The notes under the pieces are model-generated. The model had not been told where the DNA came from and did no database searches. It worked only from the letters and a program-made list of their open reading frames with translations. From a bacterium (GTDB taxonomy: Bacteria; Auribacterota; Auribacteria; Auribacterales; Auribacteraceae), in assembly GCA_024233545.1 (NCBI GenBank), contig JACKPL010000002.1, forward strand, positions 62,001-126,000: a stretch of DNA of 64,000 bases, read 5' to 3'. The position numbers and the translations under genes are program-made. This document shows positions 1 through 9,116 of this stretch, one piece after another; the stretch's first letter is position 1; each line of letters opens with the position of its first letter.

Positions 1-1897
1 TTAAAATGAGGTATGACTGGGCAACAGTATGACAGGTAACTAACACTGAATTTGGTGTGTATTTCACAATGTGTGCAGAAACGGGAACAGTGTTCTGTTC
101 GGCAAAGTACTCAAATGCTCTGTCGGGTGAACAGTGGTTGTCTTGGGGAACAGGAATAAGAAAACAGCGGGGAAAACACTGAGTATTTTCATATAAGAAC
201 ATTGTAGGGATGCTGTTACCTGAGTCATCAGTATGGTATATCACGTTTTTCTCACTGAGAAATGGAGCAGATAAAGGATTTTTCGAAATGATATATTTTA
301 CATTAAGAAAATGCGGCATAAGAGGGTCGTTACCTTGTATATAATCGATATATTCAGGGATGGTTATCGGCTGATAACCGGATATTTTTGCGGTATTAAA
401 CCGAATTGCAACATGTTGCGGAAACTGGTTGTTTAAATCCCACACACGGTATATTTCGTTATCATAAAGCAGGCGCTTAAAAAGGGAGTGTGTTGGAATA
501 ACAGCATTCATTGGAACAACTCGTAGTGTATGAAAAGCGATTGCTCCGAGGTCGATACACGTCGAGAGTACGATTATCGCCATAGAGAGAGATTTTCGAA
601 TACGATTTCTTGTCATCATTCCCATACCAATGCCAGCTGTAAGACATTGAATAGCGTATCGTAAAAAAAGAGCGCTTTTATGGGTGTAGATTGAATATCC
701 GGCGCTGAAAATAAAAAGTATAGCGAGCGAAAGCAGGCATATCCGGCGTCTTTTTGCAGTAAAGGAAGGAAGTTCATCAAGAGCGAATGCCGCAAGAGTT
801 GCCGCCGCAAACTCTCCGAAGAAAAACATGCGCGCCGGTGCACGAAAAAATTTTATTCCGGGCACAAAATAATAAAAAACAGAAAATAAACCTCCTTGCT
901 GTCCACAGGAAAAGAGCGATGCCGCAATGAGTAATGTAAGAAAAAACCGGCGGTTACCCCGTAAATTTTTACGGGGTGTGAGCACTATAAGCAAGAGCGG
1001 CAAAAAACCGAAATAAATGGTTTTTTCCCAATTAGTGTCTATTGCGTCAGGAACAATCAAGCGCGGCAAAAACTGAATGAGTTCTATATGGCTCTGTGAA
1101 CTGCCGGCAAACCCCGCACCTCCGGCTCGGTTTGAGTGAAGCAATAACTCGCACATAGGGAGCAGTAAAACCATACTAATAAGTAATGATATAACAATAC
1201 TTATTAGGAACGATAAGAGATATTTTCTGCGATTTTTATGGTTTTCTGTGAGAATAATATAGAAAAAATAACTGCCGCAAACGATCATACTGTAATAAAA
1301 AAGTTGAGGGTGTCCCGCCAAAAAACTCAATGCGCCAACACCGGAAAAAAGGACTATACTGCGCAGTGTCGGCATTTTTGCAAGACGTTCGACTGCGATC
1401 ATCAACCATGGAATGTAGGCATAACAGCAGATCATGTTGAAATGCCCTGCTTCGATATGTCCCACAACTTTGTAGTTCATCATAAATATACACGCACCGA
1501 ATAATGAAGCGGCAATGCCGATTCCTTTGCGGCGTATAAATAGAAACATTCCACAGCCTGCTCCGGTAAGATGGATGAAAAATACCAGTGTAAATGCATA
1601 ATGCACCGAAAAAATGAGAAAAAAGAGGGTAAATGGATAAAAAATTCCTGCTTGAGGATTGGCGGCGCACGGAAACCCCGAAAAAGTCATCGGATTCCAA
1701 AGAGGTATCTCATGGTGAGTTCGAATCGAACTGAATAGAAAATATTTTATGTAGTAGTAGCAACTGATCAAGTCGCTCGAATTTAAAATGCTTTTGGGAG
1801 AAGTCAAAGGAGCGTAAAGAATCAAAAAAGAAACTGCAGAAATACATAATAAAGGGGCAAACCATGTGTTATGCGTCCAAAATGCTTTCTTCCTCAC
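1..1897 (-). CDS. YfhO-family integral membrane protein, C-terminus cut by the left window edge
   Basis: The minus-strand frame is open from about 2055 down to base 1 and has no stop in the window. It encodes a very hydrophobic protein. Near the N-terminus it carries the IPLWNPMTFSGFP...NPQAG pattern typical of YfhO and related GT-C-like proteins, in which a hydrophobic segment is followed by a periplasmic loop. The last visible residues (KYTPNSVLVTCHT) match the beta-rich C-terminal tail of that family, so probably fewer than 100 residues are missing. There is no ATG near the N-terminus. I chose the GTG at 1897 because it gives an RKK cytoplasmic start before the first membrane helix and has AGGA 9 bases upstream; a TTG at 2020 is the alternative. 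YfhO relatives act in cell-envelope glycan or teichoic acid modification. The following hydrolase gene (2137-3948) lies upstream on the same strand, 239 bp away. Substrate unknown. Confidence 0.75.
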   Translation of the reverse strand, partial: MRKKAFWTHNTWFAPLLCISAVSFLILYAPLTSPKSILNSSDLISCYYYIKYFLFSSIRTHHEIPLWNPMTFSGFPCAANPQAGIFYPFTLFFLIFSVHYAFTLVFFIHLTGAGCGMFLFIRRKGIGIAASLFGACIFMMNYKVVGHIEAGHFNMICCYAYIPWLMIAVERLAKMPTLRSIVLFSGVGALSFLAGHPQLFYYSMIVCGSYFFYIILTENHKNRRKYLLSFLISIVISLLISMVLLLPMCELLLHSNRAGGAGFAGSSQSHIELIQFLPRLIVPDAIDTNWEKTIYFGFLPLLLIVLTPRKNLRGNRRFFLTLLIAASLFSCGQQGGLFSVFYYFVPGIKFFRAPARMFFFGEFAAATLAAFALDELPSFTAKRRRICLLSLAILFIFSAGYSIYTHKSALFLRYAIQCLTAGIGMGMMTRNRIRKSLSMAIIVLSTCIDLGAIAFHTLRVVPMNAVIPTHSLFKRLLYDNEIYRVWDLNNQFPQHVAIRFNTAKISGYQPITIPEYIDYIQGNDPLMPHFLNVKYIISKNPLSAPFLSEKNVIYHTDDSGNSIPTMFLYENTQCFPRCFLIPVPQDNHCSPDRAFEYFAEQNTVPVSAHIVKYTPNSVLVTCHTVAQSYLIL

Positions 1898-2136
1898 CGC
1901 ATTGTATCCTGCTGTAGTATATAAAATCTGAAATAAAATGTACGGCAAACTTATCTCAGATGTAAGGAGAAAGCAAGAAAAATTTGAAGCTGGAGCGCAG
2001 GTTATAATTACCGCTTCCAATAATTGATGATCGCTATATGCTTTGTACCGGTTAGAAAATTAAAAAAACGTTTTCTTTGTTCAGCGGATAGGCATGGCTA
2101 TTTCTTGATATGCGTATATAGGAAACGCTAAAAAAT

Positions 2137-3948
2137 TTAGTGGATATATCCCAACGATTTAAGGTGTTCATACTGTTTGCGGAAAACCTGAATTTTATGG
2201 AATGTTTGAGTAAATCTGCGGCAATTACTTAAAAAATCATCAAGAATAGCCTGGAGGGAAAAAGCCAGGTCTTTCTCTCGGTCAATCATATTTATGTGTT
2301 CAGAAGGGTCTTCTTTGCGATTGAATAATAGAGGAGGCACCGTATTTTGCCGGAGGTATTTCCATTCGTGCCGGAGCACTGCAAACGTTTCCACCTCTTT
2401 AATTGTCTCCTTGCCGCCGGGTTTTTTATTGAGCAAGTGAACATATATAGGTCGTCCGGTATCCGATGAATCATTATCGATAAGCGCAATTAAGTTTGTT
2501 CCTTCGCGCGATTTATCGGGAGAATTTCCGATCAGATAACTGATTGTCGGCACGATGTCTACCAAACTGATATTCTGATCGATGGTGCCGGCATAATTTT
2601 TTTCAGGAAAATAGAGAATGAGCGGGATGTGGATTTCTTCATTATAGAGGCTTTTCCCGTGTCCTGAATGCCCGTGTTCTTCGAATGCTTCGCCATGGTC
2701 GCTGGTGATTATGACAAATGCGCCGGTATTAAACGATAACATATCGAATACGTCTTTTATCATTGTATCCACATAATTTATTTCGCTGTCGTATGCGGCA
2801 ATAGCGTTTTGCAATGGGGTTTCCTGTTCAGTAAACCACGGCGTATGGCGGTGATATGGTTTATGCGGGTCCATGTAGTGGACATACAAGAAAAATTTTC
2901 CTTTTTTTATGCGAGGCGTCCATTCTTTCAGTTTTTCATTTACTGCTTTGCCGCCTTCATAATGGTACGTTTCGAAATAGTCGAATCCTTGAGTAAACCC
3001 TTCCGCTTCGCAGATATTCAAGTTATCGGATATGCCGAAAGTATCATATCCTTTATCCTTCAGGATTTCCGCAATGGTACTGATTTGATTAGGTATCTTG
3101 TTGATATGCATGGTATTACTGTCGCGCAACAGCCGTGCTGTTGCCCGCATGCCTGTCAATACGCCATGCTGAAATGGGTAGTACGAAGTAAACAGCGATG
3201 CGGTTGAAGGAGCAGTCCAAGATGAGCATGCGTATGCATTATTGAACAACACTCCTTGTTCTGCTAATCGAGAGAGAAAAGGAGCAGTGTTTCGATGATA
3301 TCCGTAAAACGGCAGATGGTCTGCACGAAGGGTATCGATGACAATAATGACAATATTCGGCGAAGAAGGCTTATACGCATAACGAACGAATGTATCTAAT
3401 CCTTTTATAAATACAAATACTGCAAGACAAAAGGCTCCGGTGCGTAGCAAATGTTGTTTAAAAGCTGAATGCATGGTCAACCGGCGAATTATCAAATAAA
3501 AAAGAGGAGTAATACATGCTGTTATTGCAAGAGCTGTAACGAATGTTGGAAGATAATTTGATGCGAATGGATAGTGTGTTTCAGCGGAAGCGCTGGAAAA
3601 AAACATGTGCAAAATATCGGCTGGTTTAAAATCAGATTGGTTGTAATCGGCAAGAAAATAAATAATGACTGCAGTTAAGGGAATATTTGCTATGACCAAA
3701 TCGGTGATGAATACTTTTCGGTTTTTTTTTGAATGTGAAATGGTGTGGCAAAAACGGAAGAAACATCCTTCGGCAATAATTGCGCAAAACATCAGTATTA
3801 AATATTTCGTTGTATAATGGCTGAGGCTCATTAAGGCTAACCGGAATGTTTCATTGGGAATATAATGCTGAGATAGAATTTCGCCGAGCGAAATGCCTGC
3901 GCCAATGGTTACGCCGCTGATGATGCCGATCAGTATTAGATTTATCAC
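2137..3948 (-). CDS. Membrane-anchored sulfatase/phosphotransferase-like hydrolase (alkaline phosphatase superfamily)
   Basis: 603 residues. The first 190 or so carry about five membrane segments. The catalytic domain follows, starting at IVIIVIDTLRADH (D205 and D210), with the second metal-site motif TSDHGEAFEEHGH further on. In true sulfatases the nucleophile motif is C/S-x-P-S-R, but here the aligned stretch reads SSWTAPST with Thr245 in the nucleophile position. This rules out a formylglycine sulfatase and fits the Thr-nucleophile phosphoethanolamine or phosphoglycerol transferase type, or an LtaS-like enzyme. The start is a GTG with AAGGG seven bases upstream. The active domain should face the periplasm. 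The gene is upstream of a YfhO-type gene on the same strand, which suggests envelope glycan decoration. A second related gene starts at 63026. Exact substrate not deducible. Confidence 0.85.
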   Translation of the reverse strand: MINLILIGIISGVTIGAGISLGEILSQHYIPNETFRLALMSLSHYTTKYLILMFCAIIAEGCFFRFCHTISHSKKNRKVFITDLVIANIPLTAVIIYFLADYNQSDFKPADILHMFFSSASAETHYPFASNYLPTFVTALAITACITPLFYLIIRRLTMHSAFKQHLLRTGAFCLAVFVFIKGLDTFVRYAYKPSSPNIVIIVIDTLRADHLPFYGYHRNTAPFLSRLAEQGVLFNNAYACSSWTAPSTASLFTSYYPFQHGVLTGMRATARLLRDSNTMHINKIPNQISTIAEILKDKGYDTFGISDNLNICEAEGFTQGFDYFETYHYEGGKAVNEKLKEWTPRIKKGKFFLYVHYMDPHKPYHRHTPWFTEQETPLQNAIAAYDSEINYVDTMIKDVFDMLSFNTGAFVIITSDHGEAFEEHGHSGHGKSLYNEEIHIPLILYFPEKNYAGTIDQNISLVDIVPTISYLIGNSPDKSREGTNLIALIDNDSSDTGRPIYVHLLNKKPGGKETIKEVETFAVLRHEWKYLRQNTVPPLLFNRKEDPSEHINMIDREKDLAFSLQAILDDFLSNCRRFTQTFHKIQVFRKQYEHLKSLGYIH

Positions 3949-4277
3949 TGCCTAACCCTTTTTATGTTAAGACAATATATTACAAAAGTGATGTTATTTT
4001 TATTCTTCATCATTGTCAATATGGTAACGGAAATATAAAAAAAGTGCAATAATGTGTAATCTTTTATCGGCAGAACGTGTTTATAATGAATTGAGTTGCT
4101 TGATTTTTATATAAGAAAATGTTTGTCTGAGAAAATAAATTCTGATAGTATCGCTCGCTTCACCGGTACAGTGTTTTTTGTGCTTTGTCCCATGATGTAC
4201 GTTCTTATGAGAAACCGAGATTGTATCCGCAATGTGTGTTATTTTGTGTGTTGATACTATATCAAAGGCGAATAAAA
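3949..4277. other. AT-rich divergent intergenic region
   Basis: 329 bp between the divergent sulfatase-like gene and the TPR lipoprotein gene. It is AT-rich. A TATAAT at 4082-4087 could serve the plus-strand gene, but no convincing -35 lies 16-18 bases upstream. An in-frame TTG at 4185 would extend the lipoprotein but would bury its signal peptide. No RNA gene or repeat is visible. Confidence 0.5.
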
Positions 4278-5684
4278 ATGACTTTTTGTACCCGATTCAG
4301 ATTCGTACTGGCTGTCCTGTTTCTTATGGTATGCGGAGGCTGTGCGTTTACTCCATCCAAACAAACGCTTCAACCGTTCTTAGATGACGTGAAACAATTG
4401 CACGCGGCAGGGCGTTCCGTAACTAACCTTTCTGATTTTTCAGAACTTTCGGATGAAGATTTTAATCTTGCGGCGGCAATCTTGGCGGTGCATAAAACTG
4501 TTGACCCTTCAATCGATGCAATGGTGTATTTGGAAAAAGTTGATTGGATGGCGGCAGAGCTGGCGTACCATCTGGAGAATAAAACCACTGATAAAGCAAA
4601 GGTTAATGTTCTCACTAATTTCATATGGAATAAAGGATTTGTCAGCCCCGACCCGTTTTGGAAGAATTATCTTCAAGAATCATATTATGAGCAGTGGTTT
4701 TTACGTTATTCAAGTTTCACGGATATGCTTGACCAAAAGAAGGGAAATTGCCTCAGCCTTTCGATTTTATATCTTGTTCTTGCCGAACGGACCGGCTTGC
4801 CGGTGTATGGCGTTGCCATCCCTGAACATTTGTTTGTCCGCTATGATTCCGGAACGTCAATCATACACATTGAACCAACTGATAATGGCACCATATACGA
4901 CGAGCAGGATTATGTGCGGTTTGACGATAAAGATTATTCATCGCTTCCGCGAACGTATTATTTCACTAATTTATCGCGAAAAGAAATTTTCGGCTGTTAT
5001 CTTTTAAATGTAGGCGCTCTCTACTACATGGAAAAGAATTATGAGTCTGCTTTGCAATTCTATCTTCTTGCGCATAAATGTAATCCGCGCGACCCTGCAA
5101 TTCTGCAGGTATTGGGCAATACGTATTTGAAGTTGCGGGATTATTCCAAAGCGATGAAAGCGTATAAACTCGGTTTGCAGTATAATCCCGATAATGCGCG
5201 TGTCTATCATAGTATCGGTACAATCCATTCGCAGTTTGACCGGTATGACCAAGCGCTCGATGCCTTTTCGCATGCTGTTTCCATCGACCCGCTTACTGCA
5301 GGTTATTGGAATGATAAAGGATTGATTCTGGTTCGGCTTGAGCGCCATGAAGAAGCGATAGAGGCATATGACAAGGCGTTGGAATTAGACTCTAAAATGG
5401 CGTTTATTTACTGCAATAAAGGTATTTCTTTGTATCATCTGCAAAACTATCATGAGAGCCGCCGCATGTTTGACCGTGCGTTGGAACTCGATCCATTGGA
5501 TGAAAACGCATGGTACTGCCGAGCTCGCCTTGCGGTTCAAACCGATAATATAGCCGAAGCGCTTAGCGACCTCGAGAAGGCAAAAGAATTGAATCCCGAA
5601 GAAGTGATTTGGGCGGCTAAACGCGATCCCGGGTTTAACTCGCTTGCTGAAAACCCCGATTTCATTCGTCTTGTAAAACCATAA
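4278..5684 (+). CDS. Lipoprotein with transglutaminase-like (SirB1-type) domain and TPR repeats
   Basis: 468 residues from the ATG at 4278. The frame is open further upstream, but only from a TTG, and this ATG opens directly onto a signal peptide ending VCGGC, a plausible though imperfect lipobox. Residues about 120-230 form a transglutaminase-like domain of the SirB1 type, with C158 in KKGNCLSLS and H184 in IPEHLFVRY. About five TPR units follow (residues 250-440), with regular FxxALxLxP spacing. The likely role is a periplasmic, membrane-tethered scaffold that may bind or process peptides; no third catalytic residue can be assigned with confidence. It sits 231 bp upstream of the ATP-grasp/alpha-E/Anbu/transglutaminase cassette on the same strand, so it may belong to the same functional unit. 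Family members with this domain pair are known; their biochemical role is not. Confidence 0.8.
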   Translation: MTFCTRFRFVLAVLFLMVCGGCAFTPSKQTLQPFLDDVKQLHAAGRSVTNLSDFSELSDEDFNLAAAILAVHKTVDPSIDAMVYLEKVDWMAAELAYHLENKTTDKAKVNVLTNFIWNKGFVSPDPFWKNYLQESYYEQWFLRYSSFTDMLDQKKGNCLSLSILYLVLAERTGLPVYGVAIPEHLFVRYDSGTSIIHIEPTDNGTIYDEQDYVRFDDKDYSSLPRTYYFTNLSRKEIFGCYLLNVGALYYMEKNYESALQFYLLAHKCNPRDPAILQVLGNTYLKLRDYSKAMKAYKLGLQYNPDNARVYHSIGTIHSQFDRYDQALDAFSHAVSIDPLTAGYWNDKGLILVRLERHEEAIEAYDKALELDSKMAFIYCNKGISLYHLQNYHESRRMFDRALELDPLDENAWYCRARLAVQTDNIAEALSDLEKAKELNPEEVIWAAKRDPGFNSLAENPDFIRLVKP

Positions 5685-5915
5685 CGGATTTCTTTGTTTC
5701 TCGGTATATTAAACATTTTGCTTTCACCACCTTCTTTATCCATTCTCAAAAAAAACGTGCCTAATTGCATTCTAGGTCCATTATTTGCTTTGTAACTTTT
5801 TCGATCTATTCAGGGAATAGCATGGAATATATTTCTGCTGGCAATCTCAACAGTGAACGATTAAGAGTGTCGCTTTTTGTGAGTAAATACAGATACGGAG
5901 ACAATAAGAGAAAAT

Positions 5916-7382
5916 ATGAAACTGTCCAGCTATCAAACGGAACATTTTTACGATGAAATGATTGATAATTGCGGGCATATCCGGCCGTGGTATTCGCCTG
6001 TTGCAGACAAACTCCAATCGTTGGGGTTTGATGAAATACAGCAACGCCAATACTCTGCGGAACGGGCTTGTTTATCTATGGGGATAACATTTAGCGTCTA
6101 TGGAGAAAATCAAGGGATTGAGCGCATTTTCCCGTTTGACATTATTCCGCGGATTATTAACGCCCGCGAATGGGCGCATATTGAAAAAGGGTTAAAACAG
6201 CGTATCGAAGCGTTAAACCTGTTTCTTGATGATGTGTATCATAACCAGAACATAATCAAAGACGGCATAATACCGCGCGAACTGATATTTTCGAGTTCAG
6301 GATACCTCAAACAGTGTAAAGACAGTATCCCAAAAGGATCAGTTTGGACGCACATAAGCGGTATCGATATTATCAAACATGATGACGGCGCCTATTATGT
6401 TTTGGAAGATAATGTGCGTGTTCCGTCCGGCGTAGCGTATGTTCTCGGCAATAGGGAAATAATGAAACGGACATTTCCCGATTTATTTGAGAAAATGCAT
6501 GTGTGCCCCACCAGCGATTACCCTCTTAAACTGCGCGAGACGCTTCAATCTGTTTCTAAAGTTAATAACCCAACAATTGTATTGCTGACGCCGGGCATCT
6601 ATAATTCGGCGTATTTTGAACACTCATATCTTGCTCAGCAAATGGGAATAGCTCTTGTCGAAGGACGGGATTTAATCGTTAAAGACGATTTTGTCTATAT
6701 GCAGACTACCAAAGGGCTGGTTAAAGTAGATGTCATCTATCGCAGAGTAGACGATATTTTTATTGACCCGAAATATTTTAGAAAAGATTCCATGCTTGGT
6801 GTCAGGGGGCTGATGGATGTTTATCGGAACGGCAATGTGATTATTGCCAATGCGCCGGGTACCGGCATTGCGGATGATAAACTGATATATGTCTACGTGC
6901 CTCGAATTATTAAATACTATTTACAGCAGGATGCAATTCTACCGAACGTGCCTTCATACAATTGCTGGATAAAAAAAGAATGTGATTATGTAGTCGAAAA
7001 CATCAGTAAAATGGTGGTGAAAGTGGTGAATCAGTCGGGCGGCTACGGCATAATGATTGGGCCTCATGCCGATAAAACACAACACGAGATGTTCAAAAAA
7101 CATATTTTTGACAACCCACGCGATTATATTGCACAACCTATGATGAATCTTTCACGCGTTCCTGTTATAACCGATAATAACTACGAGGGGCGCCATGTGG
7201 ATTTACGCCCGTATATCCTCTATGGAAAATCGATTCATATCCTTCAGGGCGGGCTTACAAGAGTGGCGTTGCGCAAAGGATCGATCGTTGTCAATTCGTC
7301 GCAAGGCGGCGGAAGTAAAGATACATGGGTACTGCGCAAACCTTCACGCAAAACGAACACGGAGTTAGAGGAACAATGTTAA
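5916..7382 (+). CDS. Circularly permuted ATP-grasp type 2 protein (DUF404/DUF407 family)
   Basis: 488 residues, the usual length for this family. Recognisable blocks are the N-terminal FDEM-type region, SGIDIIKHDDGAYYVLEDN around residues 148-166, YRRVDDIFIDP, the NAPGTGIADDK stretch, and the VVKVVNQSGGYGIMIGP loop near residue 375 that corresponds to the ATP-grasp nucleotide-binding segment. The fold is predicted to make peptide (amide) bonds by an acyl-phosphate mechanism. Genes of this family almost always precede an alpha-E gene, as here, where the stop overlaps the next ATG by seven bases. The start has AAGAGAAAA upstream. The set of ATP-grasp, alpha-E, Anbu and transglutaminase has been proposed from comparative genomics to make and process a small peptide or peptide tag; no product is known. 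Confidence 0.92.
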   Translation: MKLSSYQTEHFYDEMIDNCGHIRPWYSPVADKLQSLGFDEIQQRQYSAERACLSMGITFSVYGENQGIERIFPFDIIPRIINAREWAHIEKGLKQRIEALNLFLDDVYHNQNIIKDGIIPRELIFSSSGYLKQCKDSIPKGSVWTHISGIDIIKHDDGAYYVLEDNVRVPSGVAYVLGNREIMKRTFPDLFEKMHVCPTSDYPLKLRETLQSVSKVNNPTIVLLTPGIYNSAYFEHSYLAQQMGIALVEGRDLIVKDDFVYMQTTKGLVKVDVIYRRVDDIFIDPKYFRKDSMLGVRGLMDVYRNGNVIIANAPGTGIADDKLIYVYVPRIIKYYLQQDAILPNVPSYNCWIKKECDYVVENISKMVVKVVNQSGGYGIMIGPHADKTQHEMFKKHIFDNPRDYIAQPMMNLSRVPVITDNNYEGRHVDLRPYILYGKSIHILQGGLTRVALRKGSIVVNSSQGGGSKDTWVLRKPSRKTNTELEEQC

Positions 7383-8338
7383 GCAGAGTAGCCAATTCAA
7401 TTTATTGGTTGAATAGATATATCGAACGAGCAGAAAACAATGCGCGGTTTATTGACGTCAACATCAACTTGACCATGGATTTGCCCCCCGGTTTGGAAGA
7501 GCAGTGGCGCCCTTTGGTAATGACTTCAGGCGACGGCGACTATTTTCGAGAAAAATACGGGGAATTTTCTCGAAAAAATGTTGTCGAATTTCTGGTTTTT
7601 GACCGAGAAAACGCTAATTCAATTTTTTCCTGTATTTCCAGCGCTCGTGAAAACGCGCGTATGGTGCGAGACAGCCTTTCGAGCGAATTATGGTTTCATA
7701 TCAATGAAATGTTTCATAAATTAAGCGAGATGCAATTAGATAAAAACAAGCGGGAAGAAAACCTTATCCCTTTTTTGAAAGAAGTCAAATGGGGAAGCCA
7801 CTTGTACTCGGGAATTATGGAAGCAATATTCGACCGGTCAGAGGCATGGCATTTTGCCGTTTTAGGACGGTTTCTAGAACGCGCAGATAAAAGCGCGCGC
7901 ATTCTCGATATGAAATATTTTTATCTTTTGCCTCATATAAAATTTGTCGGCACTCCGTTAGACCTTCTTCATTGGTCGGCGGTCTTAAAATCGGCAAGCG
8001 GTTTTGAAATGTACCGGAAACGGTATGGTTCTTTAAACGTTTGCGATATTGTTCGGTTTATCGTTCTTGACCGTGCGTTTCCGCGGTCAATACTTTTTTG
8101 TTTGGCAACAGCTGAACATTCGCTCCATGCAATTATGGGAACAACCATCAACACATTTCTCACCACAGCAGAAAAGGAAATCGGTAAATTACGGTCGGAA
8201 CTGGAATACACCGATGTCGACGACATTTTTGAAATGAGAGTACATGAATATTTGGACAACTGTTTAATCAAAATAAATAATATCGGAAATGAAATTCAAA
8301 AAACATTTTTCAAACTCCATGAGCCGGTGTTGTTGTGA
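7376..8338 (+). CDS. Alpha-E domain protein (DUF403)
   Basis: 320 residues starting at the ATG at 7376, which has AGAGG just upstream and overlaps the end of the ATP-grasp gene, indicating translational coupling. The N-terminus MLSRVANSIYWLNRYIERAE is the diagnostic opening of the alpha-E family, an all-helical protein with conserved ERAEN and DRSEAWHF-type motifs (residues 15-22 and about 150-157). Alpha-E proteins are the obligate neighbours of circularly permuted ATP-grasp enzymes and are thought to be their partners in peptide synthesis. The reading frame is open 51 bases further upstream, but an extension would lie inside the previous gene and lacks the family start. No enzymatic residues are known for the family, so the function beyond partnership is inferred. 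Confidence 0.92.
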   Translation: MLSRVANSIYWLNRYIERAENNARFIDVNINLTMDLPPGLEEQWRPLVMTSGDGDYFREKYGEFSRKNVVEFLVFDRENANSIFSCISSARENARMVRDSLSSELWFHINEMFHKLSEMQLDKNKREENLIPFLKEVKWGSHLYSGIMEAIFDRSEAWHFAVLGRFLERADKSARILDMKYFYLLPHIKFVGTPLDLLHWSAVLKSASGFEMYRKRYGSLNVCDIVRFIVLDRAFPRSILFCLATAEHSLHAIMGTTINTFLTTAEKEIGKLRSELEYTDVDDIFEMRVHEYLDNCLIKINNIGNEIQKTFFKLHEPVLL

Positions 8339-8360
8339 ATACTAGAAAGGATGTTAAACC

Positions 8361-9089
8361 ATGACGTTCTGCCTGACCATGAAAGTAAAAGATGGGTTAG
8401 TTGGAATTGCTGATACTCGGATAACTACCGGCAATGAATGTTCAACAGCCCGCAAAGTGACTATCTATCAAACATCTCAGCGGCATTCTATGTTCTTAAT
8501 GACCTCAGGGTTGCGGTCTGTGCGCGATAAAGCGCTTACTTACTTTAAAGAAATACTTGAGGAAGAAGGCAGAGAATTTAACAAATTATATAAATTGGTA
8601 AATGCCTTTGCCGATCAGGTTAAAAGAGTCGCCGATGAAGATGGAAAACTTCTCAAAGAAAGAGGGTTTAATTTTAACCTCAATGCACTCGTTGCAGGAC
8701 AATTATGCGATGATAGCGAAAATAAATTATACATGCTTTATCCCGAAGGGAACTGGGTTGAAGTAGGAGAAAATTCGCCTTTTTTCATCATCGGGAATTC
8801 CGGATACGGAAAACCGCTCCTTAATCGAGTTATCAACTTTAATTCCAGTATGGGATATGCGCTGAAAGCAGGCGTATTGGCATTCGATTCTACCAGAGTT
8901 TGTGCTAATGATGTGGGGTATCCTATCGATATTATTCTTTACAAAAACAACTCGTTTCGGATTGTTACTCACCGTTTTGACCATAGCGACCTTGACAGCT
9001 ATTCCCGTGCATGGCAACAAAAAATTTCTCAAGCACTTGATGATTTGCCTGACGAGTGGGTTGCTTCCGTATTCGCAAAATTTCAGTAG
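8361..9089 (+). CDS. Anbu-type proteasome-like peptidase
   Basis: 242 residues, close to the 235-250 typical of Anbu (COG3484), the ancestral beta-subunit-like Ntn hydrolase. The N-terminus MTFCLTMKV leaves Thr2 as the catalytic nucleophile after removal of Met1. D18 in IADTR and K32 in TARK occupy the places of the conserved proteasomal Asp and Lys. No propeptide is present, as is normal for Anbu. It lies 22 bp after the alpha-E gene (GAAAGGATG upstream of the ATG) and 27 bp before a transglutaminase gene, matching the known four-gene association. The protein should assemble into a cytoplasmic ring and hydrolyse peptides, probably those made or tagged by the ATP-grasp partner. Peptidase activity is hard to demonstrate in characterised Anbu proteins, so the target is unknown. 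Confidence 0.93.
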   Translation: MTFCLTMKVKDGLVGIADTRITTGNECSTARKVTIYQTSQRHSMFLMTSGLRSVRDKALTYFKEILEEEGREFNKLYKLVNAFADQVKRVADEDGKLLKERGFNFNLNALVAGQLCDDSENKLYMLYPEGNWVEVGENSPFFIIGNSGYGKPLLNRVINFNSSMGYALKAGVLAFDSTRVCANDVGYPIDIILYKNNSFRIVTHRFDHSDLDSYSRAWQQKISQALDDLPDEWVASVFAKFQ

Positions 9090-9116
9090 GGCACATTTGA
9101 ATCGGATATAATTTAT

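Noticed and set aside
1236..1700. Minus-strand ORF of 154 codons inside the YfhO-type gene
   Set aside because: It is a shadow frame; the overlapping frame reads a hydrophobic YfhO-like sequence that continues across the whole region to the window edge.
4453..5007. 184-codon ORF overlapping the TPR lipoprotein in another frame
   Set aside because: Trp/Arg-rich shadow translation without motifs; the lipoprotein frame carries clear catalytic and TPR motifs.
5765..5956. 63-codon ORF before the ATP-grasp gene
   Set aside because: No ribosome binding site, overlaps the start of the ATP-grasp gene and has no recognisable features.
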